The position numbers and the translations under genes are program-made. Below, in pieces: positions 36,452 through 45,260 of a stretch of 64,000 nucleotides of DNA (positions are counted from its first letter, which is position 1; the number at the start of each line of letters is the position of its first letter). Under the pieces are notes generated by a model, which was not told the origin of the DNA, did no database searches, and saw only the letters and a list, made by a program, of their open reading frames with translations. The stretch comes from Methylocystis rosea (GTDB lineage Bacteria > Pseudomonadota > Alphaproteobacteria > Rhizobiales > Beijerinckiaceae), in assembly GCF_003855495.1 (NCBI RefSeq), contig NZ_CP034086.1, positions 2,517,501 to 2,581,500 on the forward strand, read 5' to 3'.

Positions 36452-36703
36452 ATGAGTTCGACCAGCGATAAATTCAAAGGCGCCCTGAATGAAACGGCAG
36501 GGTCTGCGAAGCAGGCGGCCGGAAAGGTGATCGACTCTCCCGAGCTGGAAGGCGAGGGCGTGTTGCAGGAAATGAAGGGGAAGGGCCAGACGGCGCTCGG
36601 AGAGGCCAAGGACGCCATTGCCGATGCGCTTGATGCCGCGGCGACCAAGGCGAAGGAAGTCGCCAAGAACGCCAAGGACGCCATTCACAAGGCTACCGAA
36701 TAA
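36452..36703 (+). CDS. CsbD family stress-response protein
   Basis: 83-residue, Ala/Lys-rich, highly charged, probably mostly helical or disordered protein. The N-terminal SDKFKGALNETAGSAKQAAG is the CsbD-like signature. It continues as amphipathic helix repeats (AKDAIADALDAAATKAKEV) to the end. It has a near-perfect ribosome site, AAGGAGG, indicating strong expression. CsbD-like proteins accumulate in general stress; their molecular role is unknown. A strong intrinsic terminator follows directly, so it is monocistronic. Confidence 0.88.
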   Translation: MSSTSDKFKGALNETAGSAKQAAGKVIDSPELEGEGVLQEMKGKGQTALGEAKDAIADALDAAATKAKEVAKNAKDAIHKATE

Positions 36704-36717
36704 GAGACGCCGCTGGC

Positions 36718-36749
36718 AACCTCCCCCTCGTTACGAGGGGGAGGTTTTT
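36718..36749 (+). terminator. intrinsic terminator of the CsbD gene
   Basis: 13-base perfect stem, AACCTCCCCCTCG (36718-36730) and CGAGGGGGAGGTT (36734-36746), with a TTA loop and a T-run ending at 36749. It is about 15 bases after the CsbD stop codon. Confidence 0.92.
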
Positions 36750-36765
36750 GCTGTGCGGAGCCTAA

Positions 36766-36840
36766 TGGTGGGCGGCACAGGGATTGAACCTGTGACCCCT
36801 CCCGTGTGAAGGGAGTGCTCTCCCGCTGAGCTAGCCGCCC
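36766..36840 (-). tRNA. tRNA-Val (anticodon CAC)
   Basis: The 75-base minus-strand gene with encoded CCA folds into a full cloverleaf. The acceptor stem GGGCGGC/GCCGCCC is at 36834-36840 and 36770-36776. The D-arm contains TAGCTCAGCGGGAGAGC. The anticodon stem CTCCC/GGGAG has loop TTCACAC, giving anticodon CAC, and the T-loop is GGTTCAATCC. The CCA is at 36766-36768. It reads GTG valine codons. Confidence 0.95.
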
Positions 36841-36996
36841 GTCGCCATCGGCGATCGATCCTCATCCTGTATGAGAGCCCGGCGCCCTCCGTCAAGATCG
36901 GAGATCGCCCTCCCACGTCGGAGATGGCCCTGCCCTCCGCCGAGGCTCAAGCCTGGGCTGAGCCGCCGCGTCCCGCGCCGCCGCGCCCCTCGGCGC

Positions 36997-37548
36997 TCAC
37001 GGCGGGGTCCAATCCTTCGAGAGAACGCGCCGCACCATCGGCTCGAAGGTCGCAAGCGGCTCGTTTTTATAAGCGGGATCAAACGACACTTCGTCATATT
37101 TGGCGCAGAACTCGATCGTCTGCTCATAGGCCGGGTCCGACCGGAATTTGTCGCGGGCGTTCGGATCGAGGCCAAGGTGGGCGGCATAGAAATAGGTCTG
37201 AAACAGGCCGTGCTGCGCCAGCATCCAGTAATTGTCGCGGCTGATGAAGGGCTTCAGGATCGCGGCGATCACCTCGCCGTGGTTGAAAGGTCCAAGCGTT
37301 TCGCAAGCGTCGTGCAGCAGAGCGACGACCACATATTCTTCGTCCTTGCCGTCGCGCAGCGCGCGCGTCGCCGATTGCAGACAATGATCGCGGCGCGTGA
37401 TGTTATAGGCCGTGTCCTTGCCGAGATCGCTCAGCAGTCCAAAGAGCCGGTCCGGCAGTTCCTTGAGCGTGTGCTCGTGAACCTGTTTGAGGATCTGAAA
37501 ATCTTCGTCGGTGCCCTGGTCCATCCGCGTGAAATGCATTTTCTCCAT
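36997..37548 (-). CDS. HD-domain protein (PhnZ/MIOX-like fold candidate)
   Basis: 183 residues of the HD superfamily. RRDHCLQSATRALRDG near residue 54 gives the first metal-binding His, and VVVALLHDACETLGPFNHGE near residue 75 gives the HD pair and a further His. LAQHGLFQTYF follows. The H-x-L-Q pattern and a length near 190 recall the HD diiron oxygenases PhnZ and TmpB, but ordinary HD phosphohydrolases cannot be excluded. No phosphonate genes are nearby. It precedes gph in the same strand sense but is not tightly linked to it. Confidence 0.7.
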   Translation of the reverse strand: MEKMHFTRMDQGTDEDFQILKQVHEHTLKELPDRLFGLLSDLGKDTAYNITRRDHCLQSATRALRDGKDEEYVVVALLHDACETLGPFNHGEVIAAILKPFISRDNYWMLAQHGLFQTYFYAAHLGLDPNARDKFRSDPAYEQTIEFCAKYDEVSFDPAYKNEPLATFEPMVRRVLSKDWTPP

Positions 37549-37610
37549 ATTGCGATCCCTTCCGGAACGTGCGCGGCGCCAGCCTCGACGGCGAAGCGGG
37601 GCTCAAAAGA

Positions 37611-38315
37611 TCAAGACGCCTCAATCGCGCGGTGGAACAGCGCCTCGTCCAGCGACGCCACCGCGTCCCACAGCTCGTCGAAATGCGAAATCACGCGATC
37701 GGGCGAAAGCGCAGCGACCGGCGTGTCGGTATAGCCGAAATCGACCGCCACCGACGGCGTTCCGGCGGCGCGGGCGGTGTCGATGTCGGTCTTGGAATCC
37801 CCGACCATCACCGCGCGCCTGGGGTCGCCGTCCGCCGCCTCGACCGTCAACCACAGCGTGCGCGGATCGGGCTTGTGCATCGGAAAGCTGCCGCGGCCGC
37901 AGATCGCCGCGAAGCGGTCCGCCGCCGAGAGTTTTTGCAACAGCAGCCGCGCCAGTTCTTCAGGCTTATTGGTGCAGACGGCGAGGCGAAAGCCGGCCGC
38001 CTTGAACCGATCGAGCGCCGCAAGGGCGCCGGGGAACAGCCGGCTTTCGTCGGCGATGTGCGCCTCGTAATAAACCAGGAAGTCGCGCACCAGCCCCTCG
38101 GCGCGCGCCGGATCGAGCGATGCGCCCTGATGGGCGAAGCCGCGCTCGATCAACGCCCGCGCGCCGGCGCCGACAAGCGGCCGTCCGGCCTCGAGAGCGA
38201 GCGGCGTCAGTCCCTCGCGCATGAGCAGCACATTGAGCGTGCCGATGAGATCATAGGCGGTGTCGGCCAATGTGCCGTCGAGATCGAAAACGAGAACAGG
38301 GGAGCGGGCTGTCAT
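37611..38315 (-). CDS. gph: phosphoglycolate phosphatase / HAD hydrolase
   Basis: About 234 residues of the HAD superfamily, Gph type. Motif I is VFDLDGTLADTAYDL at the N-terminus with both catalytic Asp residues, motif II is AVCTNKP, and motif III/IV is AVMVGDSKTDIDTARAAG. The start at 38315 places motif I about 8 residues from the N-terminus, as usual; a longer frame adds an unlike, Gly/Pro-rich extension. It removes phosphoglycolate formed in DNA repair or oxygenation reactions. It is divergent from the exported protein gene at 38446. Confidence 0.85.
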   Translation of the reverse strand: MTARSPVLVFDLDGTLADTAYDLIGTLNVLLMREGLTPLALEAGRPLVGAGARALIERGFAHQGASLDPARAEGLVRDFLVYYEAHIADESRLFPGALAALDRFKAAGFRLAVCTNKPEELARLLLQKLSAADRFAAICGRGSFPMHKPDPRTLWLTVEAADGDPRRAVMVGDSKTDIDTARAAGTPSVAVDFGYTDTPVAALSPDRVISHFDELWDAVASLDEALFHRAIEAS

Positions 38316-38445
38316 AACGCAGGGGGTAGCCGCGCCGCCCCCCGGGATCAAGCGCCGTTGATCCGATAGGCGAATTTTGCCGCCTCCGCACGCGAGGGCT
38401 CTGCGTGTAGACTGCGCCGACCGATTCGGGACAGGGAGCGCAAAT

Positions 38446-38844
38446 ATGCGTGGAACGCGCCATTTCCATACGCGCCGACGTGCAGCTTTGACGGCCGGCG
38501 CGCTTGTCTTCGCCCTTTCCGGGGCGTCGATGGCGGCGGCCGGAAATTACGAATTTCTGGCGGCGCCGCAGACGGATCTCAATCGCGTGTTTCGCTTGGA
38601 CCGCTCCAATGGCGAGGTCGGCGCCTGCCAATACGGCCTGAAGGAAGGCGCGGCGATCGGCGTCACGCTGTGCTATCCGCCTGGCGAAGGCGCGCGCGCC
38701 GGCGTATTCAGCGAATATGCGCTGGTGGCTTCGCGCCATACCGGCGAAGGCGGCGTATTCCGCGTCGATCTGCGTTCCGGCATAATGTCGATCTGCTTCG
38801 TGCTGAACGAAACGTCGGTGGTCTGCACGCCGCCGGCCAAATGA
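38446..38844 (+). CDS. exported protein of unknown function
   Basis: 132 residues with a signal peptide ([23 protein letters not shown], cleaved near residue 31). The mature domain has four cysteines and alternating short strands: NEFLAAPQ-like start ([19 protein letters not shown]), [16 protein letters not shown] and [13 protein letters not shown]. The repeated '[12 protein letters not shown]' and '[12 protein letters not shown]' pieces suggest two copies of a beta-hairpin unit. An AGGGAG ribosome site precedes the ATG at 38446. Translation is coupled to rpiA by an ATGA overlap, although functions look unrelated. Confidence 0.7.
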   Translation: MRGTRHFHTRRRAALTAGALVFALSGASMAAAGNYEFLAAPQTDLNRVFRLDRSNGEVGACQYGLKEGAAIGVTLCYPPGEGARAGVFSEYALVASRHTGEGGVFRVDLRSGIMSICFVLNETSVVCTPPAK

Positions 38845-39596
38845 GCGAGCGACGAAGCGAAGCGAATGTCCGCATGAGCGCTTTTTCCGCCGAGGCCATG
38901 AAGCGCGCCGCCGCGCAAGCGGCGCTCGAGTCCGTCACGCATGGCATGCAGTTGGGGCTCGGCACGGGATCGACGGCGGCGCATTTCGTCGATCTTCTCG
39001 GCGCCCGCGTCAAACAGGGGCTGGAGGTCGTTTGCGTGCCGACCTCCGAGCGCACCCGCGCGCAGGCCGAAAGCCTCGGGATACCGCTCTCCACCCTCGA
39101 CGAGACCCCGCAACTCGATCTCACCGTCGACGGCGCTGACGAATTCGACGCGGCGCTTCGCCTGATCAAAGGCGGCGGCGGCGCGCTGCTGCGCGAGAAG
39201 ATCGTCGCCGCCGCCTCGACGCGCATGTTCGTCATCGCCGACGCGACGAAGGAGGTGCGCACGCTCGGCGCCTTCCCCCTGCCCGTCGAAATCGATCGAT
39301 TCGGCGCGCGCTCCACCATGCTGCATATCGAACGGGTCGCGCGCGGCCTGGGACTCATCGGCCCGCTGACGATGCGCGAAGCGGAGCCTGGCGAGCGCTT
39401 CATCACCGACGGCGGCCATTACATCGTTGACTGCGCGTTCGGCGCCATCGACGACGCTGACGTCCTCGCCGCGCGGCTTTCGGCGATTCCCGGAGTCGTG
39501 GATCACGGACTGTTCATCGGACTCGCAACGGCGATCTTCATCGCCGGCGCCGAAGGCGTGCGCATCCTGGGAAACATATCGGGCGACCCCTTATGA
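38841..39596 (+). CDS. rpiA: ribose-5-phosphate isomerase A
   Basis: Interconverts ribose-5-P and ribulose-5-P. 251 residues with the RpiA motifs [13 protein letters not shown] near residue 34, [10 protein letters not shown] near residue 93 and [13 protein letters not shown] near residue 110 (Asp, Lys and Glu of the active site). The ATG at 38841 overlaps the stop of the exported-protein gene. An internal ATG at 38874 (MSAFSAEAM) would also give a complete enzyme. The 3' end overlaps gor by 4 bases (ATGA). Confidence 0.93.
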   Translation: MSERRSEANVRMSAFSAEAMKRAAAQAALESVTHGMQLGLGTGSTAAHFVDLLGARVKQGLEVVCVPTSERTRAQAESLGIPLSTLDETPQLDLTVDGADEFDAALRLIKGGGGALLREKIVAAASTRMFVIADATKEVRTLGAFPLPVEIDRFGARSTMLHIERVARGLGLIGPLTMREAEPGERFITDGGHYIVDCAFGAIDDADVLAARLSAIPGVVDHGLFIGLATAIFIAGAEGVRILGNISGDPL

Positions 39597-40966
39597 CTTT
39601 CGACTATGACCTTATCGTCGTCGGCGCCGGATCCGGCGGCGTCCGTGCGGCGCGCGTCGCCGCAAGCCATGGCGCGAAAGTCGCGGTCGCCGAGGAATTT
39701 CGCGTCGGCGGCACCTGCGTCATACGCGGCTGCGTTCCCAAAAAGCTCTACGTGCTCGCGAGCCGCTTCCACGATGATTTCCAGGACGCCGCCGGTTTCG
39801 GCTGGCGCGTCGGCGATGTGTCTTTTGATTGGCCGGCCCTCGTCGCCGCCAAGGAAAAGGAGATCACGCGCCTTTCAGACCTTTACGCTGAAACGCTCGC
39901 GAGTTCTGGCGTCGAACTCATCCGCGCGCGCGCGACGCTCACCGATCCAAACGGCGTGCGTTTTTCCAACGGCCGCTCCGCCCGCGCCCGCTATATTCTC
40001 ATCGCCACCGGCGGCGCGCCGGTGCTCGCCCCCCACATTCCGGGCATCGAATTCGGCATATCGTCAAACGAGATTTTCGATCTGCAGAAGTTTCCGCAAA
40101 GGCTGTTGATCGTTGGAGCGGGATATATCGCCGTCGAATTCGCCAGCGTGTTCGCGCGGCTCGGCGCGAAGGTGCATCTCGCCTATCGCGCCGATCTGCC
40201 GCTACGCGGCTTCGACGACGATCTGCGTTCGCGTCTTTGCGAAGCGCTCAAGACGGCTGGCGTCGAACATCGGGCCGGCGTCCTGCCGACGCGCATTACG
40301 AAAAGCGGCGACGTTCTGGCGGTCGAGATGAGCGACGGCGCGCCGCTCGAGGTCGACTGCCTGCTCATCGCGACCGGGCGCAGGCCGATGACGCAAGACA
40401 TGGGGCTCGAGGCCGCAGGCGTGGTCTTACGCGAAAATGGCGCGGTTGCGGTCGATGAGAATTCGCGCACGAACCTTGAATCCGTCTACGCCGTCGGCGA
40501 CGTCACCGATCGGATCAATCTGACGCCTGTAGCCATTCGCGAAGGGCAAGCCTTCGCCGACAGCGTGTTCGGCGCGACGCCGACGGCGGTCGATTACGCA
40601 TGCACGCCAAGCGCCGTCTTCACCACGCCTGAAATCGGAACAGTTGGTCTGACCGAGGCCGAGGCGCTCGCGCAGCATGGCGCGTTCGATATTTATGAGA
40701 CGCAGTTTCGCCCCATGCGCGCGACGCTCTCTGGACGCGGCGAACGCGTTTATATGAAGCTGATCGTCCACGGCTCAAACGGGCGCGTGCTTGGCGCGCA
40801 TATATTCGGTCCCGAGGCGGGGGAAATGGCGCAGCTCGTCGCCGTCGCCCTGCGAATGGGCGCGACGAAGCGCGATTTTGACGCGACGATGGCCGTGCAT
40901 CCGACGATGGCGGAAGAACTCGTGACGATGCGCGCGCCGTCTCGTTTGCTGAGGCCTCAGGCTTAG
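39593..40966 (+). CDS. gor: glutathione-disulfide reductase
   Basis: 457-residue flavoprotein disulfide reductase. FAD motif [16 protein letters not shown] is near residue 7. The redox pair is [13 protein letters not shown] (Cys near 42 and 47). The second dinucleotide motif is [17 protein letters not shown] near residue 172, and the C-terminal catalytic His is in VHPTMAEE. The [12 protein letters not shown] form, with the PKK triplet, is the glutathione reductase variant rather than dihydrolipoamide dehydrogenase. It is translationally coupled to rpiA; NADPH supply by the pentose phosphate route is a plausible link. Confidence 0.93.
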   Translation: MTFDYDLIVVGAGSGGVRAARVAASHGAKVAVAEEFRVGGTCVIRGCVPKKLYVLASRFHDDFQDAAGFGWRVGDVSFDWPALVAAKEKEITRLSDLYAETLASSGVELIRARATLTDPNGVRFSNGRSARARYILIATGGAPVLAPHIPGIEFGISSNEIFDLQKFPQRLLIVGAGYIAVEFASVFARLGAKVHLAYRADLPLRGFDDDLRSRLCEALKTAGVEHRAGVLPTRITKSGDVLAVEMSDGAPLEVDCLLIATGRRPMTQDMGLEAAGVVLRENGAVAVDENSRTNLESVYAVGDVTDRINLTPVAIREGQAFADSVFGATPTAVDYACTPSAVFTTPEIGTVGLTEAEALAQHGAFDIYETQFRPMRATLSGRGERVYMKLIVHGSNGRVLGAHIFGPEAGEMAQLVAVALRMGATKRDFDATMAVHPTMAEELVTMRAPSRLLRPQA

Positions 40967-40967
40967 C

Positions 40968-41001
40968 GCGCACTCATGAAACATCGATTTCATGAATGCG
41001 C
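40968..41001. terminator. hairpin between convergent gor and acyltransferase genes
   Basis: GCGCA-C-TCATGAAA (40968-40981) pairs with TTTCATGA-A-TGCGC (40988-41001) around a 6-base loop, with a single mismatch. It lies directly after the gor stop codon and probably ends transcription from both sides. There is no long U-tract. Confidence 0.5.
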
Positions 41002-41064
41002 GCCAGTTTCTTGAATTGACGCATTTTCTACGCCGAACCGGCATCCACTTCGGCGGAAAATGCT

Positions 41065-42282
41065 TTAGGCTTCGATCCGCTGGCGCGGCGGCTGCGCCGC
41101 AACAGGCTGCTGCTCCGGAGCCGGAGCGGCGGGCTCGGGCGCCCATCTGTCGAGAAGGGCGCGAAGCTTGCGCCGCGCCGCGCCCGTCTTCGCCTCGGTG
41201 ACTCGGGAGAAGAAATAGCCCGCGACGATGGCGACCCCCATCACCGAGAAAGCCACGGCATAATTTTGCGGGGTGGCCAGCTGCGTCGCCCAGTCATTCC
41301 CCAATGTGCTGCCGACCGCCGCGCGCGCGAAGATCAGGATCGGCATATGGATGCTGTAGAGCGAGAAGGAAAAATCGGCGAGCGTCTTGTGGAACTTCGG
41401 ACGCAGCAATGAAAAGCCTTCGGCCGGCCCATAGCGGAAGGCGAGCAGGACATTGACGAACAGGCCCGACGCGAGAAGATCGCCAGCATCGGCGAGCCAG
41501 GGATGGGCCTCGAGAAGATGGCCGCGCACGACCAGCCGGATGACCGCGACGACGGCGGCGTAGAGGATAAGCGCCTGCCAGCGCGACCGGATCATCGGCC
41601 GGGCAAGCAGCGTGGCGAAGGCGCCGCCGGCCCAGAGAATATAGCCGAATTTGAACCAGCTCGGCGGCGTCGAGAGCGCCAGGAAGAGCGCCGCGCCCAG
41701 CGCGAAACCCAAAAAGCGCAGCGCCAGCGGGTAGTTGCGCGCGAAGGGCAGCAGCAGCAGCGGAAAGGTCACGTAGTACCAGAATTCGCAGGCGAGCGAC
41801 CACAAGGGCCCGTTGGTGCCGAAATAGTCGAAGGCGATGCCTTGCAGATTGAGAAAACTTGCAAGAAACAGAACCGAAGAGAAATGGCCCTTGAACAGCG
41901 GCCATTCGTAGACGCCGCTACTGGCGAACAGCCATCTGCCGAGCGAATCGAGAACGAGCGTGAGCGCGACGGCAGGCCCCACGACGAGATAGATTCGCGA
42001 CACGCGATGAATGAAATATTCGCGCAGGAAGCCTTGGTTCTTGCGCATATGCGCCAGCACCGCGCCGCCGACGAGATAGCCCGACATCACGAAGAAGGCG
42101 AGCACCGCCTGATGCCCCAGCTCGAAGGCCGAGTAAAACCACCAGACATAGGCGAGCGGCCCATGCGGCGCGCTCATGATGTCCGCCTGGTTGGTGAACA
42201 TATTGTTCGTGTGGACCGCCAGCACGACAAGCGCGCCGAGCCAGCGGGACGCCTCGATGAATTGCGACAGAATGAACGGCAT
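41065..42282 (-). CDS. acyltransferase 3 family membrane protein
   Basis: About 405 residues with roughly ten membrane helices, of the OafA/acyltransferase 3 type. RWLGALVVLAVHTNNMF at the N-terminus has the family's His. LGHQAVLAFFVMSGYLVGG near residue 70 and RIYLVVGPAVALTL match further family motifs. These enzymes acylate sugars of surface polysaccharides or lipids. The start at 42282 (MPFILSQF) is chosen because the upstream in-frame segment is Arg/Ala-rich and not protein-like. The acceptor is unknown. Confidence 0.85.
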   Translation of the reverse strand: MPFILSQFIEASRWLGALVVLAVHTNNMFTNQADIMSAPHGPLAYVWWFYSAFELGHQAVLAFFVMSGYLVGGAVLAHMRKNQGFLREYFIHRVSRIYLVVGPAVALTLVLDSLGRWLFASSGVYEWPLFKGHFSSVLFLASFLNLQGIAFDYFGTNGPLWSLACEFWYYVTFPLLLLPFARNYPLALRFLGFALGAALFLALSTPPSWFKFGYILWAGGAFATLLARPMIRSRWQALILYAAVVAVIRLVVRGHLLEAHPWLADAGDLLASGLFVNVLLAFRYGPAEGFSLLRPKFHKTLADFSFSLYSIHMPILIFARAAVGSTLGNDWATQLATPQNYAVAFSVMGVAIVAGYFFSRVTEAKTGAARRKLRALLDRWAPEPAAPAPEQQPVAAQPPRQRIEA

Positions 42283-42474
42283 CGCCCCGGTTCGCCCCCT
42301 CGCTCTCGGCCGCGCTCGCGCCCCGGCTTTATAGCCGGTCGCCCCCGGCTTCGCCAAATCGCGCGGCCAAGCGCAGGGTCGCATTAAGGGCAATAATCCA
42401 CTATAAGCGCCGCTGGCGTCGCTGCGAGAACGACCCCAGCGCCTATCGGGCCTGATTTTGCGGAGTTTTGCGAA

Positions 42475-43854
42475 GTGGAACGTTGGTCGCCGAGCAGCTG
42501 GAGAAATCTACCGATCGAGCAGACGCCGGTCTATCAGGACCAGACGGCGCTCGCCGATGTCGAGCGCCAGCTCGCCGGCTTTCCGCCGCTCGTTTTCGCC
42601 GGAGAAGCGCGCAACCTGAAGCGCCACTTAGCCGAAGTCGCCGCCGGCAAGGCGTTCCTGCTGCAGGGCGGGGACTGCGCCGAGAGTTTCTCGGAACATT
42701 CGGCGGACAATATCCGCGACTTTTTCCGCGTCTTCCTGCAGATGGCCGTCGTGCTGACCTACGCCGCCGCCTCGCCGGTGGTGAAGGTCGGGCGCATCGC
42801 CGGCCAGTTCGCCAAGCCGCGCTCCTCGCCGCTCGAAAAGCAGGGCGACCTCGAGTTGCCGAGCTATCGCGGCGACATCATCAACGACCTCGCGTTCAAC
42901 CCGCAGGCGCGCGAACCCGATCCGCAGCGCCAGCTGCTCGCCTATCGGCAATCCGCGGCGACGCTGAACCTCATCCGCGCCTTTGCGGCGGGCGGCTTCG
43001 CCAATCTCGAAAACGTCCACCGCTGGATGCTGGGCTTCGTCAAAAGCAGCCCGCAGTCCGAGCGCTACCAGAAGCTCGCCGATCAGATCACCGAGACCTT
43101 AAGCTTCATGCGCGCGATCGGTCTCGATCCGGAGCATCATCCGGAATTGCGCGGCACCGACTTCTACACGTCGCATGAGGCGCTGCTGCTCTGCTACGAA
43201 CAGGCGCTGACTCGCATCGACTCGACGACGGGCGACTATTACGCGACCTCCGGCCATATGCTGTGGGTCGGCGACCGCACCCGCCAGGAAGACGGCGCCC
43301 ATATCGAATTCGTCCGCGGCGTCAAAAACCCGCTTGGGCTGAAATGCGGTCCGAGCTTGAAGCCCGACGCGCTGCTGCGCCTCATCGACGCGCTCGATCC
43401 CGAGAACGAGCCCGGCAGGCTCACGCTGATCTGCCGCTTCGGCGCGGACAAGATCGAGGATGCGCTGCCAGCGCTGGTGCGGGCGGTGACGCGCGAAGGC
43501 CGCAAGATCGTCTGGTCCTGCGATCCGATGCATGGCAACACGGTCAGCGCCGGCGGCTACAAGACGCGGCCGTTCGATCGGATCATGTCGGAAATCCGCA
43601 ACTTCTTCGCCGTTCAGCAGGCGGAGGGATCCTACGCCGGCGGCATCCATCTCGAGATGACCGGCAAGGACGTCACCGAATGCATGGGCGGCGCGCGGGC
43701 AATTTCAGAGAGCGATCTGCGCGACCGCTATCACACCTATTGCGATCCGCGCCTCAACGCCGAACAGGCGATCGAAGTCGCCTTCTTGGTGGCCGAGCTG
43801 TTGAAGGCGGAGCGCGTCGCCCGCGGCGTGCAGGAGCAGCACGCGGCGGAGTGA
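42475..43854 (+). CDS. 3-deoxy-7-phosphoheptulonate synthase, class II
   Basis: First step of aromatic amino acid synthesis, from PEP and erythrose-4-P. The 459-residue plant-type (class II) DAHP synthase has the metal Cys in [11 protein letters not shown] near residue 66, [39 protein letters not shown] near residue 345 and [12 protein letters not shown] near residue 393 (metal His, Glu). Translation starts at a GTG with GGAG 9 bases upstream. It is a single gene, divergent from the acyltransferase. Confidence 0.95.
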   Translation: MERWSPSSWRNLPIEQTPVYQDQTALADVERQLAGFPPLVFAGEARNLKRHLAEVAAGKAFLLQGGDCAESFSEHSADNIRDFFRVFLQMAVVLTYAAASPVVKVGRIAGQFAKPRSSPLEKQGDLELPSYRGDIINDLAFNPQAREPDPQRQLLAYRQSAATLNLIRAFAAGGFANLENVHRWMLGFVKSSPQSERYQKLADQITETLSFMRAIGLDPEHHPELRGTDFYTSHEALLLCYEQALTRIDSTTGDYYATSGHMLWVGDRTRQEDGAHIEFVRGVKNPLGLKCGPSLKPDALLRLIDALDPENEPGRLTLICRFGADKIEDALPALVRAVTREGRKIVWSCDPMHGNTVSAGGYKTRPFDRIMSEIRNFFAVQQAEGSYAGGIHLEMTGKDVTECMGGARAISESDLRDRYHTYCDPRLNAEQAIEVAFLVAELLKAERVARGVQEQHAAE

Positions 43855-43873
43855 GGCAAGACGCGAGGGCTGG

Positions 43874-45016
43874 CTAGCCCGTCGTCTCTTCCGCCTCGCG
43901 CACCGTCATCTCGGCGCCGTGCCAGACGAAATCGTCGTAAAGCAGCGCGTCGATGAACATCACCGGCAGCATCAGGTCGCGCACGATGAGCGCGAAGGGC
44001 GTGCGCCAGTCGAGCGGGAAGCCGCAGACGCGCGCCAGCCAGATCTCGCCGCCATGCAGCGAAAAGACGATGAGCGTCGTGACCAGCGCCACCGTCGAAA
44101 TCCCGCCGTCGAGCTGAACGGCGGCGTAGGCGCCGAGCACGATCGCCGCAAAACTGCCGTTCATGAATTCGGGGGCGTAATGCGCGGGGAAGGTCGCGCG
44201 CCGCAGCCGCGCCCAGCGCACATGCCGTGAATAGACTTCACGGGCGGTGCGTTGGCCGAGCGGCTGTTCGAAAGGCATGTCGACGAGGCGCACATCCATG
44301 CCTTGAGCGCGGATGACTTTGGTCGAGGCGGCGTCCTCGGCGATTTCGCTCGCCAGCGCACGAATGCCGCCAGCTCTGTCGAGCACGTCGCGCCGCCACA
44401 TCATGTTCTTGCCCTGAGCGAAGGCGGCCCCGATCGCCTCGGCGCCATATTGCCAGCGCGCCTGGAATGTATTGAGGATCGCGCATTCGACCATCGCCCA
44501 GAAGCCTTTCGGCCGCGAGCCGATCGGCATCGAGACGCTCATCGCCGTATTGTCGCGGAACGCGGCGAGCATCGTCTGGATATAGTCGCGCGGCGGCAGC
44601 GCGTTGGAGTCTGCGAGGATCACGTGATGATGGCGCGCCGCATCCCAGCCTTTGACGCAATTATTGAGCTTGGGATTGGCGCTGACATAATCGTCGCCGA
44701 CGAGCAGCCGCGCCTCGCGCTCGGGATGCGCCGCGATCAGCCGCTCGACCAGCGGAATGACCGGATCGCTCGGCGACTGCACGCAGAAGACGATCTCATA
44801 GTCGGGGTAGTCGAGGTTGAAGGTCGCGCCGAGCGTCTCCTCGCTGAAGGGCTCCAGCCCGCGCAAGGGCCGCACGATGCTCACCGGCGGCGCATTGTCG
44901 GGGGGAGGCAGAGTCCGCGCCCGCGCCCGACATTTTCGGGACATCAGGGCCACGCTTGTGAAATTGAGGATGAGAATGACGGCGCACCAGCCGGCGCAGA
45001 TATAGGCCAGGATCAT
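43874..45016 (-). CDS. hpnI: hopanoid biosynthesis glycosyltransferase HpnI
   Basis: 380-residue membrane glycosyltransferase of family GT21 (ceramide glucosyltransferase-like). In hopanoid producers HpnI transfers an N-acetylglucosamine unit to bacteriohopanetetrol. Seen: an N-terminal helix; PVSIVRPLRGLEPFSEETL near residue 44; the metal-binding ADSNALPP near residue 135; AEDAAST near residue 226; and the GT21 motif R-x2-RW in RHVRWARLRR near residue 264, followed by C-terminal helices. The partner genes hpnJ and hpnK are not adjacent, so the call rests on similarity to HpnI rather than on context. Its 3' end is 19 bases from the convergent DAHP synthase gene. Confidence 0.8.
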   Translation of the reverse strand: MILAYICAGWCAVILILNFTSVALMSRKCRARARTLPPPDNAPPVSIVRPLRGLEPFSEETLGATFNLDYPDYEIVFCVQSPSDPVIPLVERLIAAHPEREARLLVGDDYVSANPKLNNCVKGWDAARHHHVILADSNALPPRDYIQTMLAAFRDNTAMSVSMPIGSRPKGFWAMVECAILNTFQARWQYGAEAIGAAFAQGKNMMWRRDVLDRAGGIRALASEIAEDAASTKVIRAQGMDVRLVDMPFEQPLGQRTAREVYSRHVRWARLRRATFPAHYAPEFMNGSFAAIVLGAYAAVQLDGGISTVALVTTLIVFSLHGGEIWLARVCGFPLDWRTPFALIVRDLMLPVMFIDALLYDDFVWHGAEMTVREAEETTG

Positions 45017-45260
45017 GAACGGCGCTTTTTCTTAAGAGTCGTAACGCAGAGAATCTGAACGCCGAACGCCAGCGGAGTGGCTCGGCTTCCGGCGCGCGAC
45101 GCCGGGGCGCGGCCAATTTGAAATTCCGCCTGACAAAGACGCGGGGTCTTGGCAAAAGGATGGTGGCGCGAGAATCTTCTCCCGACGCGCGGCTGTTGAA
45201 AATCCCTGCTGGAAGCTCTGCTGCCGAATTCCCTGTTGAAACTCCTGACGAAGCTTCCTC

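Noticed and set aside
45170..45258. Similar short segments (CCCTG...TGTTGAAA) before gltX as a repeat array
   Set aside because: Only two imperfect partial copies are present; chance similarity is likely.
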